Assembly: GCA_008017255.1 (NCBI GenBank)
Contig: SSHD01000098.1
Span: 1-10,785 of the forward strand
Length of the DNA: 10,785 nt
Direction: 5' to 3'
From: Acinetobacter sp.
GTDB lineage: Bacteria; Pseudomonadota; Gammaproteobacteria; Pseudomonadales; Moraxellaceae
The notes below the pieces were generated by a model. It did not search any database and had not been told where the DNA came from. It was given only the letters and a program-made list of their open reading frames with translations. Of this stretch, positions 1-9,134 are shown one piece after another. Position 1 is the first letter of the stretch; the number at the start of each line of letters is the position of its first letter. Position numbers and translations under genes: made by a program.

Positions 1-1201
1 ATATTTGTCGTGCCATACGTTCATGTACTTCTTGGGTCATATCTTGTTGGCGCGTATCTAGCACTTGTAAAATATGCCAACCAAATTGGCTTTGGAACGG
101 TTGGCTGATTTTCCCTACGGGTGTGTTTTTCATGGTTTGTTCAAATTCAGCCACCATTGCACCTGGGCTGACCCAACCTAAACTACCACCGTCACGTGCT
201 GAACCGTTATCGTTGGAATAGGTTGCCGCCAAAGTGGCAAAGTCTTCGCCTTTGAGTGCGCGACTGTAAAGGCTATCAATCATTTGTTTGGCACGGTCTA
301 AACTGACCACTTCTGAGGGTTGAATCAAGATGTGGCGAGTTTGATATTGCGATACCAGCGCTTTTTGCTCATCTTGTTTGCGGTCGAGTAATTTTAGTAC
401 ATGAATACCGTCACGTACTTGAACCAATTCGGTGGTTTGACCAATTTTTAATGGTGTAACGCGAGCCGCAAGTTCTGGTGGAATGGTCGATAATGGGCGG
501 AAACCCATGTCTAAGCCATCAATTTTTACGCTATCGGTCGCAAGTTGTGTAGAAATTGCTTGAGGGTCGTTATTGCTGCTAAGTAATTGTTTGACCTGTT
601 GTGCAACTTTTTCTGCCTCGCTTTCATTTTCACTGGCAATACGCATGTGAATCACATGCACTTGTATGCCTAATGCGGCTTGACCTTCTGGGGAGCTCAG
701 AAAGTTTTCTACATCTTGATCGCTAATTTTAATGCGTGACATGACTTGTTGCTGACGTAAACGGCCAATCGCCAAATCTTCTGCAATACGGTTACGTAAA
801 CTTTCATAGGTGCCCGGTGCAAGGCTGTCTAATCGTTGTTGAAAGGCTTCTAAAGAGCTTTCGCCAGATTGATTGGCAACTTTCATCACTGCGGCATTGA
901 GGCTTCTTTCATCGGCTTTAATACCATAGCGTTTGACTTGTTCAAGCTGCGCTTCACGAATAATCAGCCGCTCTAATACCTGCGTTTTTAAATATTGCTG
1001 TGGCGGAATAGGTTTGTTTTGTGCTTTTAACTGATGTTCTGCTTCAGCCATGCCTTGTTCTAAATCACTTTTAAGGATGACACTGCTGTCCACAACTGCA
1101 ACCACTTCGTCGGTTGCTTGCGCAAAACTGTGCATAGATGCACCAATGAAGGCGGCGAGAACAGTGGCTCTAAAGATAGGCTGAAATGGTTTTATCTTCA
1201 T
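1..1201 (-). CDS. surA: Periplasmic chaperone / peptidyl-prolyl isomerase SurA (C-terminus beyond the left edge)
   Basis: SurA escorts unfolded outer-membrane proteins, LptD among them, through the periplasm to the BAM complex. The frame is open for 400 codons from an ATG at 1201-1199 and leaves the window at base 1; family members are usually about 430-440 residues, so only the end is missing. Residues 1-27 form a signal peptide (basic start, hydrophobic core, SFA before QATDE). Residues about 30-175 are the helical SurA N-terminal domain (DEVVAVVDSSVI, then a KSDLE motif). A first, poorly conserved parvulin repeat covers about 179-271. A second, well conserved one covers about 284-385, with QTRHILI, DGGSLGW and FGWHILQV. 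The ATG shares its first base with the lptD stop (TAATG), so translation is probably coupled; no strong ribosome binding site is seen. Family assignment is firm. Confidence 0.95.
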   Translation of the reverse strand, partial: MKIKPFQPIFRATVLAAFIGASMHSFAQATDEVVAVVDSSVILKSDLEQGMAEAEHQLKAQNKPIPPQQYLKTQVLERLIIREAQLEQVKRYGIKADERSLNAAVMKVANQSGESSLEAFQQRLDSLAPGTYESLRNRIAEDLAIGRLRQQQVMSRIKISDQDVENFLSSPEGQAALGIQVHVIHMRIASENESEAEKVAQQVKQLLSSNNDPQAISTQLATDSVKIDGLDMGFRPLSTIPPELAARVTPLKIGQTTELVQVRDGIHVLKLLDRKQDEQKALVSQYQTRHILIQPSEVVSLDRAKQMIDSLYSRALKGEDFATLAATYSNDNGSARDGGSLGWVSPGAMVAEFEQTMKNTPVGKISQPFQSQFGWHILQVLDTRQQDMTQEVHERMARQI

Positions 1202-3672
1202 TAACGTTGTGTCCAAGATTGATTAATTTTGTTGAAACCTGAAACTTTATTTTCCAAAAGTGATGCCAGTTTGTTATTTAAAGCACCAAGTCCTTTTAGC
1301 GTGACTTCTGCCATTACGGCTTGTTTTCTTTCCACCCCAGGGCTATTGGGTTCATCTAAGTCGTTATAGTAAGCGCGACCGTAAACCGATACCGCCCAAC
1401 AGCACGACTCATAATTGACCCCAAGTAAATATTCACGCATCAGCTTGTGGTTGAGGTCGTATTGCGCATGACCCATAATACGCCAATTGTCTTTGACTGG
1501 TTGTATAAACGATGCAATCGCTTGGTCATAATGGTTTTGTCGATCGGTAATATCTTTGCGATAGAAATAACCGACATTGTACAGATTGCCTTGTTCGCCC
1601 ATATAGTAGGCTTGGGCATCATGTTGTGCGTTATCGCCGTTGGCCATCCAAGCCGAATTGGCACTAACGGTCACGTGTTGGTTGAGCTGGCTAGCTAAAC
1701 TCACAATCGGCCCAGTATTATCTTGGGTGTCAAATTCATCGGGCTGTTGATTTAAAGTTACTCGGCGGTCTTTAAAATAATAACTTTGACCAACACTGGC
1801 GCGAATTCGTTCCAAACCTTCCTGATCCAATAAATTATAGGTTACACCTAAAGACAAGAAGTTATTGTCATCTAAACGGTCATGACCATAAAAACGATAA
1901 GGATTGAACAGTTGGTCATAACTTATCGAGGCGGTGGTAGAGTCGAAGTTTGGATAATCGGTTTGGTTTTTATAAGGTGCATAGGCATAGAACGCACGAG
2001 GTGAAATGCTTTGCAGGTATTTACCGTCTTTCTCGAAAGTCACACCTGTAGCAAGGCTAAACTGTGGCACCAGTACTGATTTTTCTACGTCAGCATCGTC
2101 CAGACCACGTCCAGTTTGCGAGTCTTGATCGTAATAGGTGTTAATACTGCGCACCGAAACTTCAGGAATCGCATAGAACCATGATGGGGTCATGTAGTTA
2201 TAACGAATTGCTAAATGGTTATACAACCGTGTACCACTCGACTCTAGTGCCGAACCATCATTGATGGATTTTTTAAAATAGGCTGTATCGTTGTTAAATT
2301 CGTACTGTAAGCCTTGTGGGTCGCCAGCCAAGTAATTGACTAAAAACTGTGGCAGCCGTGCATAAGGCTTGTCGGCATCTTTAATGGTTTCATCGAGGGT
2401 TTGGAAGTCTTCAACTTTAAGTTGTGCTTTTAGCCCTGGAATACCATGCTGATAATTCAGCTCCCAAGCACGGCGTAAATTTAAATCGGTTTTGGTGTTG
2501 GGGTTGTTGTCAAAGTCAGCAAAATAATCTTTATCGGAGGCGTGGTTAAATTCTAAGTTGGTGAACCATTGCGGATTGATTTGCCAATGATGCAGTAAGT
2601 GTAGATTACTACGGTCTTGGTCATCATATTCCGAATCTTTGGCTAAATAACCACCCCAAATTTCCCCTGCACCAAAATCTCCAGTCAAGTAGCGGTATTC
2701 AGCATCTAACTTTGCCCCACGGTTACTCATATAGCTTGGGCTAAGGATAAGGTCGTAGTTGGGTGCTAAATTCAGATAAACTGGTACAGTCAGCTGCACA
2801 CCGCCGTCATTGCTATAGCCAAAGTTCGGTGTGAGTATGCCAGTGGTACGGCGGTCATCTAAAGGAAAGTTGAAATAAGGCACTGCCAATACGGGTACAT
2901 TTTTCACATACAGTTTGGTACCACGTGTCACGCCACGACCTGTATCTTGATTCAGTTCAATTTGTTTGGCTTGAATTTTCCATGCCGGTTTTTGTTCTGG
3001 CGGGCAAGCGCTGTAACTGGCATCTTTTAACAGCATGACATTTTGATCTTGTCGCAATATTTGGCTAGCGTGACCATGTGCATGTTGTTGTTCGGCAATA
3101 AAGAAACTATTGTTTAAATCGCCAGTTTGGCTGTTTAAATTATATTGAATTTGATCACTTTGGGTCAGTAAACCTGATTGCGACAATTGTACACGACCTT
3201 GCGCTTTAGCCTGCGTTTGGGTGGCATCTATAGTGACTTGATCGGCGCGAATGCTACGACCAGGTTGGTCAATTACGACATTGCCTTGTAAAAATGAATC
3301 ACCGTTTGGGTTGTAATGACCGTAGTCGGCGGTTATCACCGAACTGGTATTATTAGGGGCAGCAGCGTTGTGTTCTGGGCTAACAGGGGTAATCCAAGTA
3401 CCTGAACAAAATGCAGAACTTAAGTAACGATTGCCACGTAATTGTGCTTCTGGGGCAGATTTATTGACATAATATTGTTGGAAAAAATGCTCGCCTGCAT
3501 AACTTTCTAGTTTGTGTGGCACTGCGTTTTGCTGAGCTAAGGCTTTGAGCTGGCTGTTATTCAAATTCGAGACGACATCAGTTGCTGCTGCGAAACTCGA
3601 TTGCATTGCGCCGCCGCATAACAGGGTCAAAATAGCCGTTGCTAAAGGATTAAATTTAAACTGATGTTGCAT
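1201..3672 (-). CDS. lptD: LPS-assembly outer-membrane translocon LptD
   Basis: LptD is the beta-barrel which, with LptE, inserts lipopolysaccharide or lipooligosaccharide into the outer leaflet. From the ATG at 3672-3670 it has 823 residues. Residues 1-28 look like a signal peptide ending QSSFA. A linker follows, then a periplasmic beta-jellyroll domain (about 105-250, with the repeated strand pattern FLQGNVVID and SIRADQVTID), then the C-terminal barrel, recognisable from DDRRTTGILTPNFGYS onward. Four cysteines, C89, C223 and the adjacent pair C757-C758 (ESCCWAV), match the cysteines that form the two long-range disulfides of E. coli LptD. A GTG at 3684 would add four residues. I prefer the ATG because the signal peptide then begins MQHQFKF and a weak GAGA lies just upstream, but neither start has a good binding site. 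surA follows with a one-base overlap. Confidence 0.96.
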   Translation of the reverse strand: MQHQFKFNPLATAILTLLCGGAMQSSFAAATDVVSNLNNSQLKALAQQNAVPHKLESYAGEHFFQQYYVNKSAPEAQLRGNRYLSSAFCSGTWITPVSPEHNAAAPNNTSSVITADYGHYNPNGDSFLQGNVVIDQPGRSIRADQVTIDATQTQAKAQGRVQLSQSGLLTQSDQIQYNLNSQTGDLNNSFFIAEQQHAHGHASQILRQDQNVMLLKDASYSACPPEQKPAWKIQAKQIELNQDTGRGVTRGTKLYVKNVPVLAVPYFNFPLDDRRTTGILTPNFGYSNDGGVQLTVPVYLNLAPNYDLILSPSYMSNRGAKLDAEYRYLTGDFGAGEIWGGYLAKDSEYDDQDRSNLHLLHHWQINPQWFTNLEFNHASDKDYFADFDNNPNTKTDLNLRRAWELNYQHGIPGLKAQLKVEDFQTLDETIKDADKPYARLPQFLVNYLAGDPQGLQYEFNNDTAYFKKSINDGSALESSGTRLYNHLAIRYNYMTPSWFYAIPEVSVRSINTYYDQDSQTGRGLDDADVEKSVLVPQFSLATGVTFEKDGKYLQSISPRAFYAYAPYKNQTDYPNFDSTTASISYDQLFNPYRFYGHDRLDDNNFLSLGVTYNLLDQEGLERIRASVGQSYYFKDRRVTLNQQPDEFDTQDNTGPIVSLASQLNQHVTVSANSAWMANGDNAQHDAQAYYMGEQGNLYNVGYFYRKDITDRQNHYDQAIASFIQPVKDNWRIMGHAQYDLNHKLMREYLLGVNYESCCWAVSVYGRAYYNDLDEPNSPGVERKQAVMAEVTLKGLGALNNKLASLLENKVSGFNKINQSWTQR

Positions 3673-3717
3673 TGTCTCATTCACCAGTGTGTTAATTCAC
3701 AATTAATTATTGTCGCA

Positions 3718-3746
3718 ATCATAGAGAAAAAGTTGATAAGTGGCTA
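3718..3746 (-). promoter_or_regulatory. Candidate promoter of lptD-surA
   Basis: On the minus strand TATGAT (3723-3718, five of six matches to the sigma-70 -10 box) lies 17 bases after TAGCCA (3746-3741, four of six matches to TTGACA). Transcription would start near 3711, leaving a leader of about 40 bases before the lptD ATG. The call rests on motif and position only. Confidence 0.4.
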
Positions 3747-3785
3747 CACTTAGGCTTTCAAAATCTCAGCTAGTTTTAGATTTTA

Positions 3786-5497
<1,712 letters not shown>

Positions 5498-5502
5498 GTT
5501 TT

Positions 5503-5536
5503 CAGCATAACTTTTTAGTTTAAAGCTGGCATGCTG
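5503..5536 (+). terminator. Weak fold-back after murU, possible terminator
   Basis: CAGCAT (5503-5508) pairs with ATGCTG (5531-5536). Inside it AACT (5509-5512) pairs with AGTT (5517-5520) around a TTTT loop, leaving a ten-base bulge at 5521-5530. The only T tract that follows is GGGTTTTGG, so it is a poor intrinsic terminator. It could be the end of the amgK-murU transcript or chance. Confidence 0.2.
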
Positions 5537-5630
5537 GGTTTTGGATGTGTCTAAGGCGCAGCAAAAATACGCGACAGTGTGCAGTGAATCATCCTCAAAG
5601 TGAATTAACTGCATAATCGTTCAACAAGTC

Positions 5631-5662
5631 TTACTGTGTCAGCTATCGGAAATCGGTATACT
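5631..5662 (+). promoter_or_regulatory. Candidate promoter of the rsmG-parA-parB run
   Basis: TATACT at 5657-5662 matches five of six bases of the -10 box and lies 32 bases before the rsmG ATG. No good -35 box sits at 16-18 bases spacing; TTACTG at 5631-5636 is too far (20 bases) and weak. Of the 197 bases before rsmG this is the best promoter-like site. Confidence 0.35.
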
Positions 5663-5694
5663 GCACAACAAATTTAGCGAGATGTGGCAGAGTT

Positions 5695-6330
5695 ATGCAT
5701 CCTTTTTTTCAAGAATTAAAGCAAGGTAGCCAAACTTTAGGCTTAAGTTTGAGCGATGACAGCCTAAACTTGTTATTGAAATATCAAGATGCTTTGGTGC
5801 TGTGGAATAAAGCTTATAACCTGACTGCCATTCGTGAACCGAAAGAAATGTTGGTTAAACATTTACTAGATAGCTTAAGTATTTTAAATGACTTACCAGC
5901 AGGGCGTTTGCTTGATGTGGGCACTGGTGGCGGCATGCCGGGAATGATTATTGCACTGTGTCAACCTGAGCGTGATTGTGTGCTGCTCGACTCCAACGGT
6001 AAAAAGATTCGTTTTTTAAAGCAGTTTATTGCCGATTTAAAACTCAGTAATGTGATTGCGGTGCAAACTCGAGTGGAAGATCAAGGTAGCATTCACGAAC
6101 TGGGGCAGTTCGATGTCATTACCAGTCGTGCTTTCGCATCTTTAACCGATTTTGTTGCAGCGGCAAAACCCTATATGCAGCCGCAGAGTATTATTGCGGC
6201 GATGAAAGGCCTAATTCCAACTGATGAAATTGAGCAAATGAAAGATCAGTACAGCTGCAAAGTCATTGAACTTCGCGTGCCAAAATTAGACGAGCAACGG
6301 CATTTACTGCTACTTCAACACATTCAATAA
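5695..6330 (+). CDS. rsmG: 16S rRNA (guanine527-N7)-methyltransferase RsmG
   Basis: RsmG (GidB) methylates N7 of G527 in the 530 loop of 16S rRNA, using S-adenosylmethionine; loss of this enzyme gives low-level streptomycin resistance in other bacteria. At 211 residues it has the usual family length. KHLLDSL (55-61) precedes the SAM-binding loop LDVGTGGGMPG (73-83), here GGG where many relatives have GPG. Then come DSNGKKIRFLKQ (99-110), which normally contacts the cofactor and substrate, and ITSRAFASL (142-150), the typical RsmG signature. The ATG is preceded only by a weak AGAG. In many bacteria this gene follows mnmG; here murU lies upstream, and parA begins 19 bases downstream, keeping the common rsmG-parA-parB order. 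Confidence 0.96.
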   Translation: MHPFFQELKQGSQTLGLSLSDDSLNLLLKYQDALVLWNKAYNLTAIREPKEMLVKHLLDSLSILNDLPAGRLLDVGTGGGMPGMIIALCQPERDCVLLDSNGKKIRFLKQFIADLKLSNVIAVQTRVEDQGSIHELGQFDVITSRAFASLTDFVAAAKPYMQPQSIIAAMKGLIPTDEIEQMKDQYSCKVIELRVPKLDEQRHLLLLQHIQ

Positions 6331-6349
6331 AAAATATTAAAGGGTAATC

Positions 6350-7132
6350 ATGGCTCAAATTATTGCAATCGCAAACCAAAAAGGTGGGGTGGGAAAAACT
6401 ACTACGGCAGTCAACTTGGCTGCGTCTTTGGCGATTTTAAAAAAGCGTGTATTGTTGGTCGATATGGACTCGCAGGGTAATGCCACCATGGGCTCTGGCG
6501 TGCAAAAAAATGATTTACTCTATTCTGTCGCCGATGTGTTATTGGGTGAAGTGCCGATTGAAACTGCCATTCAAAAAGCCGAAGTCGGTTATAAAGTTTT
6601 AGGTGCAAATCGTGAATTGGCTGGTGTTGAGCTGACCATTGCCGAGCAAGACGGTCGTGAGTTTATTCTTAAAAATGCACTGCAAGAAATTGCGACTTCG
6701 TTTGATTATATTATTGTGGATTGTGCGCCGAGCTTGAGTTTGATTACCGTCAATGCTCTGGCCGCGGTGGATGCGGTGATTATTCCAATGCAGTGTGAAT
6801 ATTATGCGTTAGAGGGTTTGGCAGATTTAACCCAAACCATTGATCGCATACAAAAAGCGCTGAATCCAAACTTGGAAATTATTGGCGTGTTACGCACTAT
6901 GTACGATGCCCGTAATGCCTTAACTCGTGATGTTTCGGCAGAGTTAGAGCAGTACTTTGGTAAGAAACTTTATGACACGGTCATTCCACGCAATATTCGT
7001 TTAGCCGAAGCGCCGGCACATGGTTTACCAGTGATTTATTTTGAAAAGAGTTCAAAAGGTGCTGTTGCTTATTTGCAATTGGCGGCAGAAATGTTGAAAA
7101 AAAGTAAAGCGAAAAAAGGAACGGCGCTATGA
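6350..7132 (+). CDS. parA: Chromosome-partitioning ATPase ParA (Soj type)
   Basis: ParA binds DNA non-specifically in its ATP state and drives separation of ParB-parS complexes from the replication origins. The 260-residue protein has only the ATPase domain and lacks the N-terminal DNA-binding extension of plasmid P1-type ParA, which marks it as the small chromosomal (Soj) form. The deviant Walker A motif QKGGVGKTTT spans 10-19, with signature K11 and catalytic K16. The A' box LLVDMDSQGN (35-44) holds D38 and D40, and Walker B IIVDCAPSL (121-129) holds D124. The basic C-terminus (KKSKAKK) resembles those that help bind DNA. AAAGGG at 6339-6344 is a good binding site five bases from the ATG. 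The stop overlaps the parB start in ATGA. Confidence 0.95.
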   Translation: MAQIIAIANQKGGVGKTTTAVNLAASLAILKKRVLLVDMDSQGNATMGSGVQKNDLLYSVADVLLGEVPIETAIQKAEVGYKVLGANRELAGVELTIAEQDGREFILKNALQEIATSFDYIIVDCAPSLSLITVNALAAVDAVIIPMQCEYYALEGLADLTQTIDRIQKALNPNLEIIGVLRTMYDARNALTRDVSAELEQYFGKKLYDTVIPRNIRLAEAPAHGLPVIYFEKSSKGAVAYLQLAAEMLKKSKAKKGTAL

Positions 7133-8016
7133 GCATCAAAAAACGCGGATTGGCGAAAGGTCGTGGTTTAGATGCGCTACTGGGTTCGATTCAAAAAGAA
7201 AAATTGCAGTTGGAAGTGCAAGCGCTCGACCACGGTCAATTCAAGCCGATTGATGTCAGTTTATTGAAACGTGGTGAATACCAACCACGTCGTTTTATTC
7301 CAGAACATGAGTTACAAGAGCTGGCATCGTCTATCGAGCAGCATGGCGTAATGCAACCGATTGTGGTGCGTGCTGTCGATGACGAACAATATCCTTATGA
7401 AATTATCGCCGGTGAACGCCGTTGGCGTGCTGCTTTATTGGCAGGTTTAACTGAAATACCTGCCATTGTGCGTGAATTGAGCGACCAAGTTGCGATTGCT
7501 TTGGCGTTAATTGAGAATGTTCAACGCCAAGACTTAAACCCAATTGATCAAGCGATAGCCTTACAGCGCTTTCATGATGAGTTTGGTTTAAGCCATCAGG
7601 AAATTGCTGAAACAGTCGGCAAAGCTCGGGCTACGGTGAGTAATTTATTGCGACTGTTGAGTTTGCCAGAAGCCATTAAAGATTATATGCAGCAAGGTCA
7701 AATAGATATGGGACATGCGCGTGCCATTCTCAGCCTAAAAGCAAAAGATCAACTAGACGTTGCAAAAATCGTGATTGAAAAAGGCTTGTCAGTGCGTCAA
7801 ACTGAACAGTTGGTGCGTGAGCGGAGCGAGCCAAAGCAGGACAAAAAACCGGCTGAAGTTGCCCCAGATATAGAGCAATTGACCCAACAGTTATCGGAAC
7901 GGTTTGGGGCAAATGTGAAAATTGATCACAACCAAAAAGGCAAAGGGAAATTGGTTATTCATTATCACTCATTGGATGAGTTGGACGGCATTTTGAATAT
8001 TTGTTTAGCAAATTAA
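7129..8016 (+). CDS. parB: Chromosome-partitioning protein ParB (Spo0J type), CTP-dependent clamp
   Basis: ParB loads at parS sites near the origin, spreads as a CTP-dependent sliding clamp, and stimulates ParA. Its 295 residues show every part of the family. The N-terminal KKRGLAKGRGLDALLG (4-19) is the ParA-contacting segment. The ParB/Srx CTP-binding domain includes YQPRR (51-55), GERRWRA (95-101) and ENVQRQDLNP (129-138). A helix-turn-helix spans about 155-175 (SHQEIAETVGKARATVSNLL), and a C-terminal dimerisation domain follows a charged, lysine-rich linker (about 230-245). AAGGA at 7116-7120, eight bases upstream, and the four-base ATGA overlap with parA indicate coupled translation. No parS-like palindrome was found in the window. 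Confidence 0.95.
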   Translation: MSIKKRGLAKGRGLDALLGSIQKEKLQLEVQALDHGQFKPIDVSLLKRGEYQPRRFIPEHELQELASSIEQHGVMQPIVVRAVDDEQYPYEIIAGERRWRAALLAGLTEIPAIVRELSDQVAIALALIENVQRQDLNPIDQAIALQRFHDEFGLSHQEIAETVGKARATVSNLLRLLSLPEAIKDYMQQGQIDMGHARAILSLKAKDQLDVAKIVIEKGLSVRQTEQLVRERSEPKQDKKPAEVAPDIEQLTQQLSERFGANVKIDHNQKGKGKLVIHYHSLDELDGILNICLAN

Positions 8017-8048
8017 CAGCGAATGCGTCCGTTTTTTTAAATAGACTT

Positions 8049-8053
8049 GGGGA
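8049..8053 (+). promoter_or_regulatory. Ribosome binding site that sets the exbB start
   Basis: GGGGA lies five bases before the ATG at 8059. A TTG at 8047 in the same frame overlaps this site and would start translation on top of it, so the ATG is the better start. Confidence 0.6.
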
Positions 8054-8058
8054 AGTAT

Positions 8059-8691
8059 ATGTGGGAACTGGTAAAAGCGGGCGGATGGTTAATGCTGCCG
8101 CTGATTCTCTCATCAATTTTTACGGTTGCAATTATCATTGAACGCTATTTGCGCCTAAAACGATCTTATGTTTTACCGCAAAACTTGTTGTTGAATGGCA
8201 ATGAACTGGAAACGATTATTGCACGTGTTGAGCAAAACGAAGCGATAAAAAGTCCTTTGGGGCGTGTACTTGGTGCAGGCTATGCACAGCGTGACCAAGG
8301 CGAGCAATTTGCTCGTGCGCAAATGGAGGCTACTGCGTCTAAAGAAATTAGTTATTTGGAACAAAATATTAACTTCTTGGGCACATTAAGTGCGGTTGCA
8401 CCATTACTTGGCTTGCTTGGTACCGTGATGGGGATTATCGAATCATTTTTAATGATTGATGTTGGCGCGTCAGGCAATGCCAGTATGATGATGCCGGGTA
8501 TTTCTAAAGCACTCATCACGACTGCAGTGGGTATGCTCATCGCCATTCCCGCCATGATGGCTTATCGTTATTTCCAACGTTTGGTACATGAATATATTGC
8601 CGAATTAGAGCAACAATCGACTTTGTTCCATGCTGCGTTGTTCTTTAAAAAAGCCACGCATGCACAAGATTTGCATCGCCATGCCGGTTAA
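8059..8691 (+). CDS. exbB: MotA/TolQ/ExbB-family proton channel subunit
   Basis: This is an inner-membrane subunit of the ExbB/TolQ family, whose oligomers conduct protons and energise a partner. The 210-residue protein starts MWELVKAGGW. It has one membrane helix near the N-terminus (about 9-27) ending in IERYLRL, a long cytoplasmic stretch, then two helices at about 107-132 and 147-172. The pore threonines of E. coli ExbB (T148, T181) appear to correspond to T122 in LLGLLGTVMG and T155 in LITTAVGM. It lacks the N-terminal periplasmic extension of E. coli ExbB and is closer in layout to TolQ. The exbD gene follows 14 bases later and msbA after that. There is no tonB, tolA or receptor gene here, so its client is unknown. 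It is not tolQ by context, since tolR, tolA, tolB and pal are absent. Confidence 0.88.
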   Translation: MWELVKAGGWLMLPLILSSIFTVAIIIERYLRLKRSYVLPQNLLLNGNELETIIARVEQNEAIKSPLGRVLGAGYAQRDQGEQFARAQMEATASKEISYLEQNINFLGTLSAVAPLLGLLGTVMGIIESFLMIDVGASGNASMMMPGISKALITTAVGMLIAIPAMMAYRYFQRLVHEYIAELEQQSTLFHAALFFKKATHAQDLHRHAG

Positions 8692-8705
8692 GCATAGGTG
8701 ATGCT

Positions 8706-9134
8706 ATGAAATTTAAACGTCCACAAGTTGAAGATGTTCACATCAATTTGACCCCAATGATTGATTGTATGTTATTCATTTTGGTGTTTTTATTGCTTTC
8801 AACTACTTTTAGTCAGCAAAGTCGTATGAATATGACTTTGCCCGATGCACAAGGTGTACCGCCAAAACAGTTCGATCATAAAATCGAAATTATGGTGGAC
8901 TCATCTGGGCATTATTCAGTCAATGGTCAAGCATTATCGACCAAAGATAGTGCCGATCTCAGTACTGCGATTAAACAGGCTGCACAGGATCGTCGTGATT
9001 TTATGTTTATTATTGCAGCTGATGCAAAAGCAAAACATGAAGATGTGATTCGTGTAATGGATGTGGCAGGTCAACTCGGCTTTGTTAATGTCAATATTAG
9101 CACCAAAGTTCCAACTAGAGGTTTTACTGAGTGA
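8706..9134 (+). CDS. exbD: ExbD/TolR-family proton channel subunit
   Basis: This is the partner of the preceding ExbB-like protein. It has 142 residues: a short cytoplasmic tail, one membrane helix (about 18-36), and a periplasmic domain that in this family binds peptidoglycan or the energised partner. The helix begins INLTPMIDCMLFILVF, and D20 matches the essential membrane aspartate of ExbD (D25 in E. coli), which carries protons through the ExbB pore. The periplasmic part contains the usual KIEIMVDSSGHYSVNG and ends in the VNISTK strand. AGGTGA at 8696-8701, four bases upstream, is a good binding site. Its stop overlaps the msbA start by four bases (GTGA), tying its translation to that of the lipid A flippase. 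The family is sure; the process served is not. Confidence 0.9.
   Translation: MKFKRPQVEDVHINLTPMIDCMLFILVFLLLSTTFSQQSRMNMTLPDAQGVPPKQFDHKIEIMVDSSGHYSVNGQALSTKDSADLSTAIKQAAQDRRDFMFIIAADAKAKHEDVIRVMDVAGQLGFVNVNISTKVPTRGFTE
9117..9121 (+). promoter_or_regulatory. Ribosome binding site supporting a GTG start for msbA
   Basis: AGAGG lies nine bases before the GTG at 9131, inside the end of exbD. The GTG gives the expected N-terminus MNQDFKAY, and no in-frame ATG follows until residue 75, within the membrane domain. Confidence 0.6.

Larger units (their letters stand above)
5498..5694. other. Gap between murU and rsmG, no gene seen
   Basis: These 197 bases hold no convincing gene. A 23-codon frame from an ATG at 5545 to a TAA ending at 5616 has no binding site and looks random. 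A weak fold-back lies at 5503-5536 and a probable -10 box at 5657-5662. Confidence 0.6.

Noticed and set aside
1672..1677. CACGTG cores (also near 193 and 2921) as possible parS sites
   Set aside because: The flanks do not form the 16-base palindrome around CACGTG expected for parS (TGTTTCACGTGAAACA type), and all lie inside surA or lptD. The window seems to have no parS.
5545..5616. 23-codon frame in the murU-rsmG gap
   Set aside because: It has no ribosome binding site, no recognisable sequence and a length expected by chance.
8022..8040. Run of Ts after parB as an intrinsic terminator
   Set aside because: No GC-rich hairpin precedes the T run, so termination there is not supported.
8047..8058. 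TTG start for exbB adding four residues
   Set aside because: The TTG overlaps the GGGGA binding site that serves the ATG at 8059.
8845..9048. 67-codon plus-strand frame inside exbD
   Set aside because: It is fully contained in a clear ExbD gene in another frame and has no family features or binding site.
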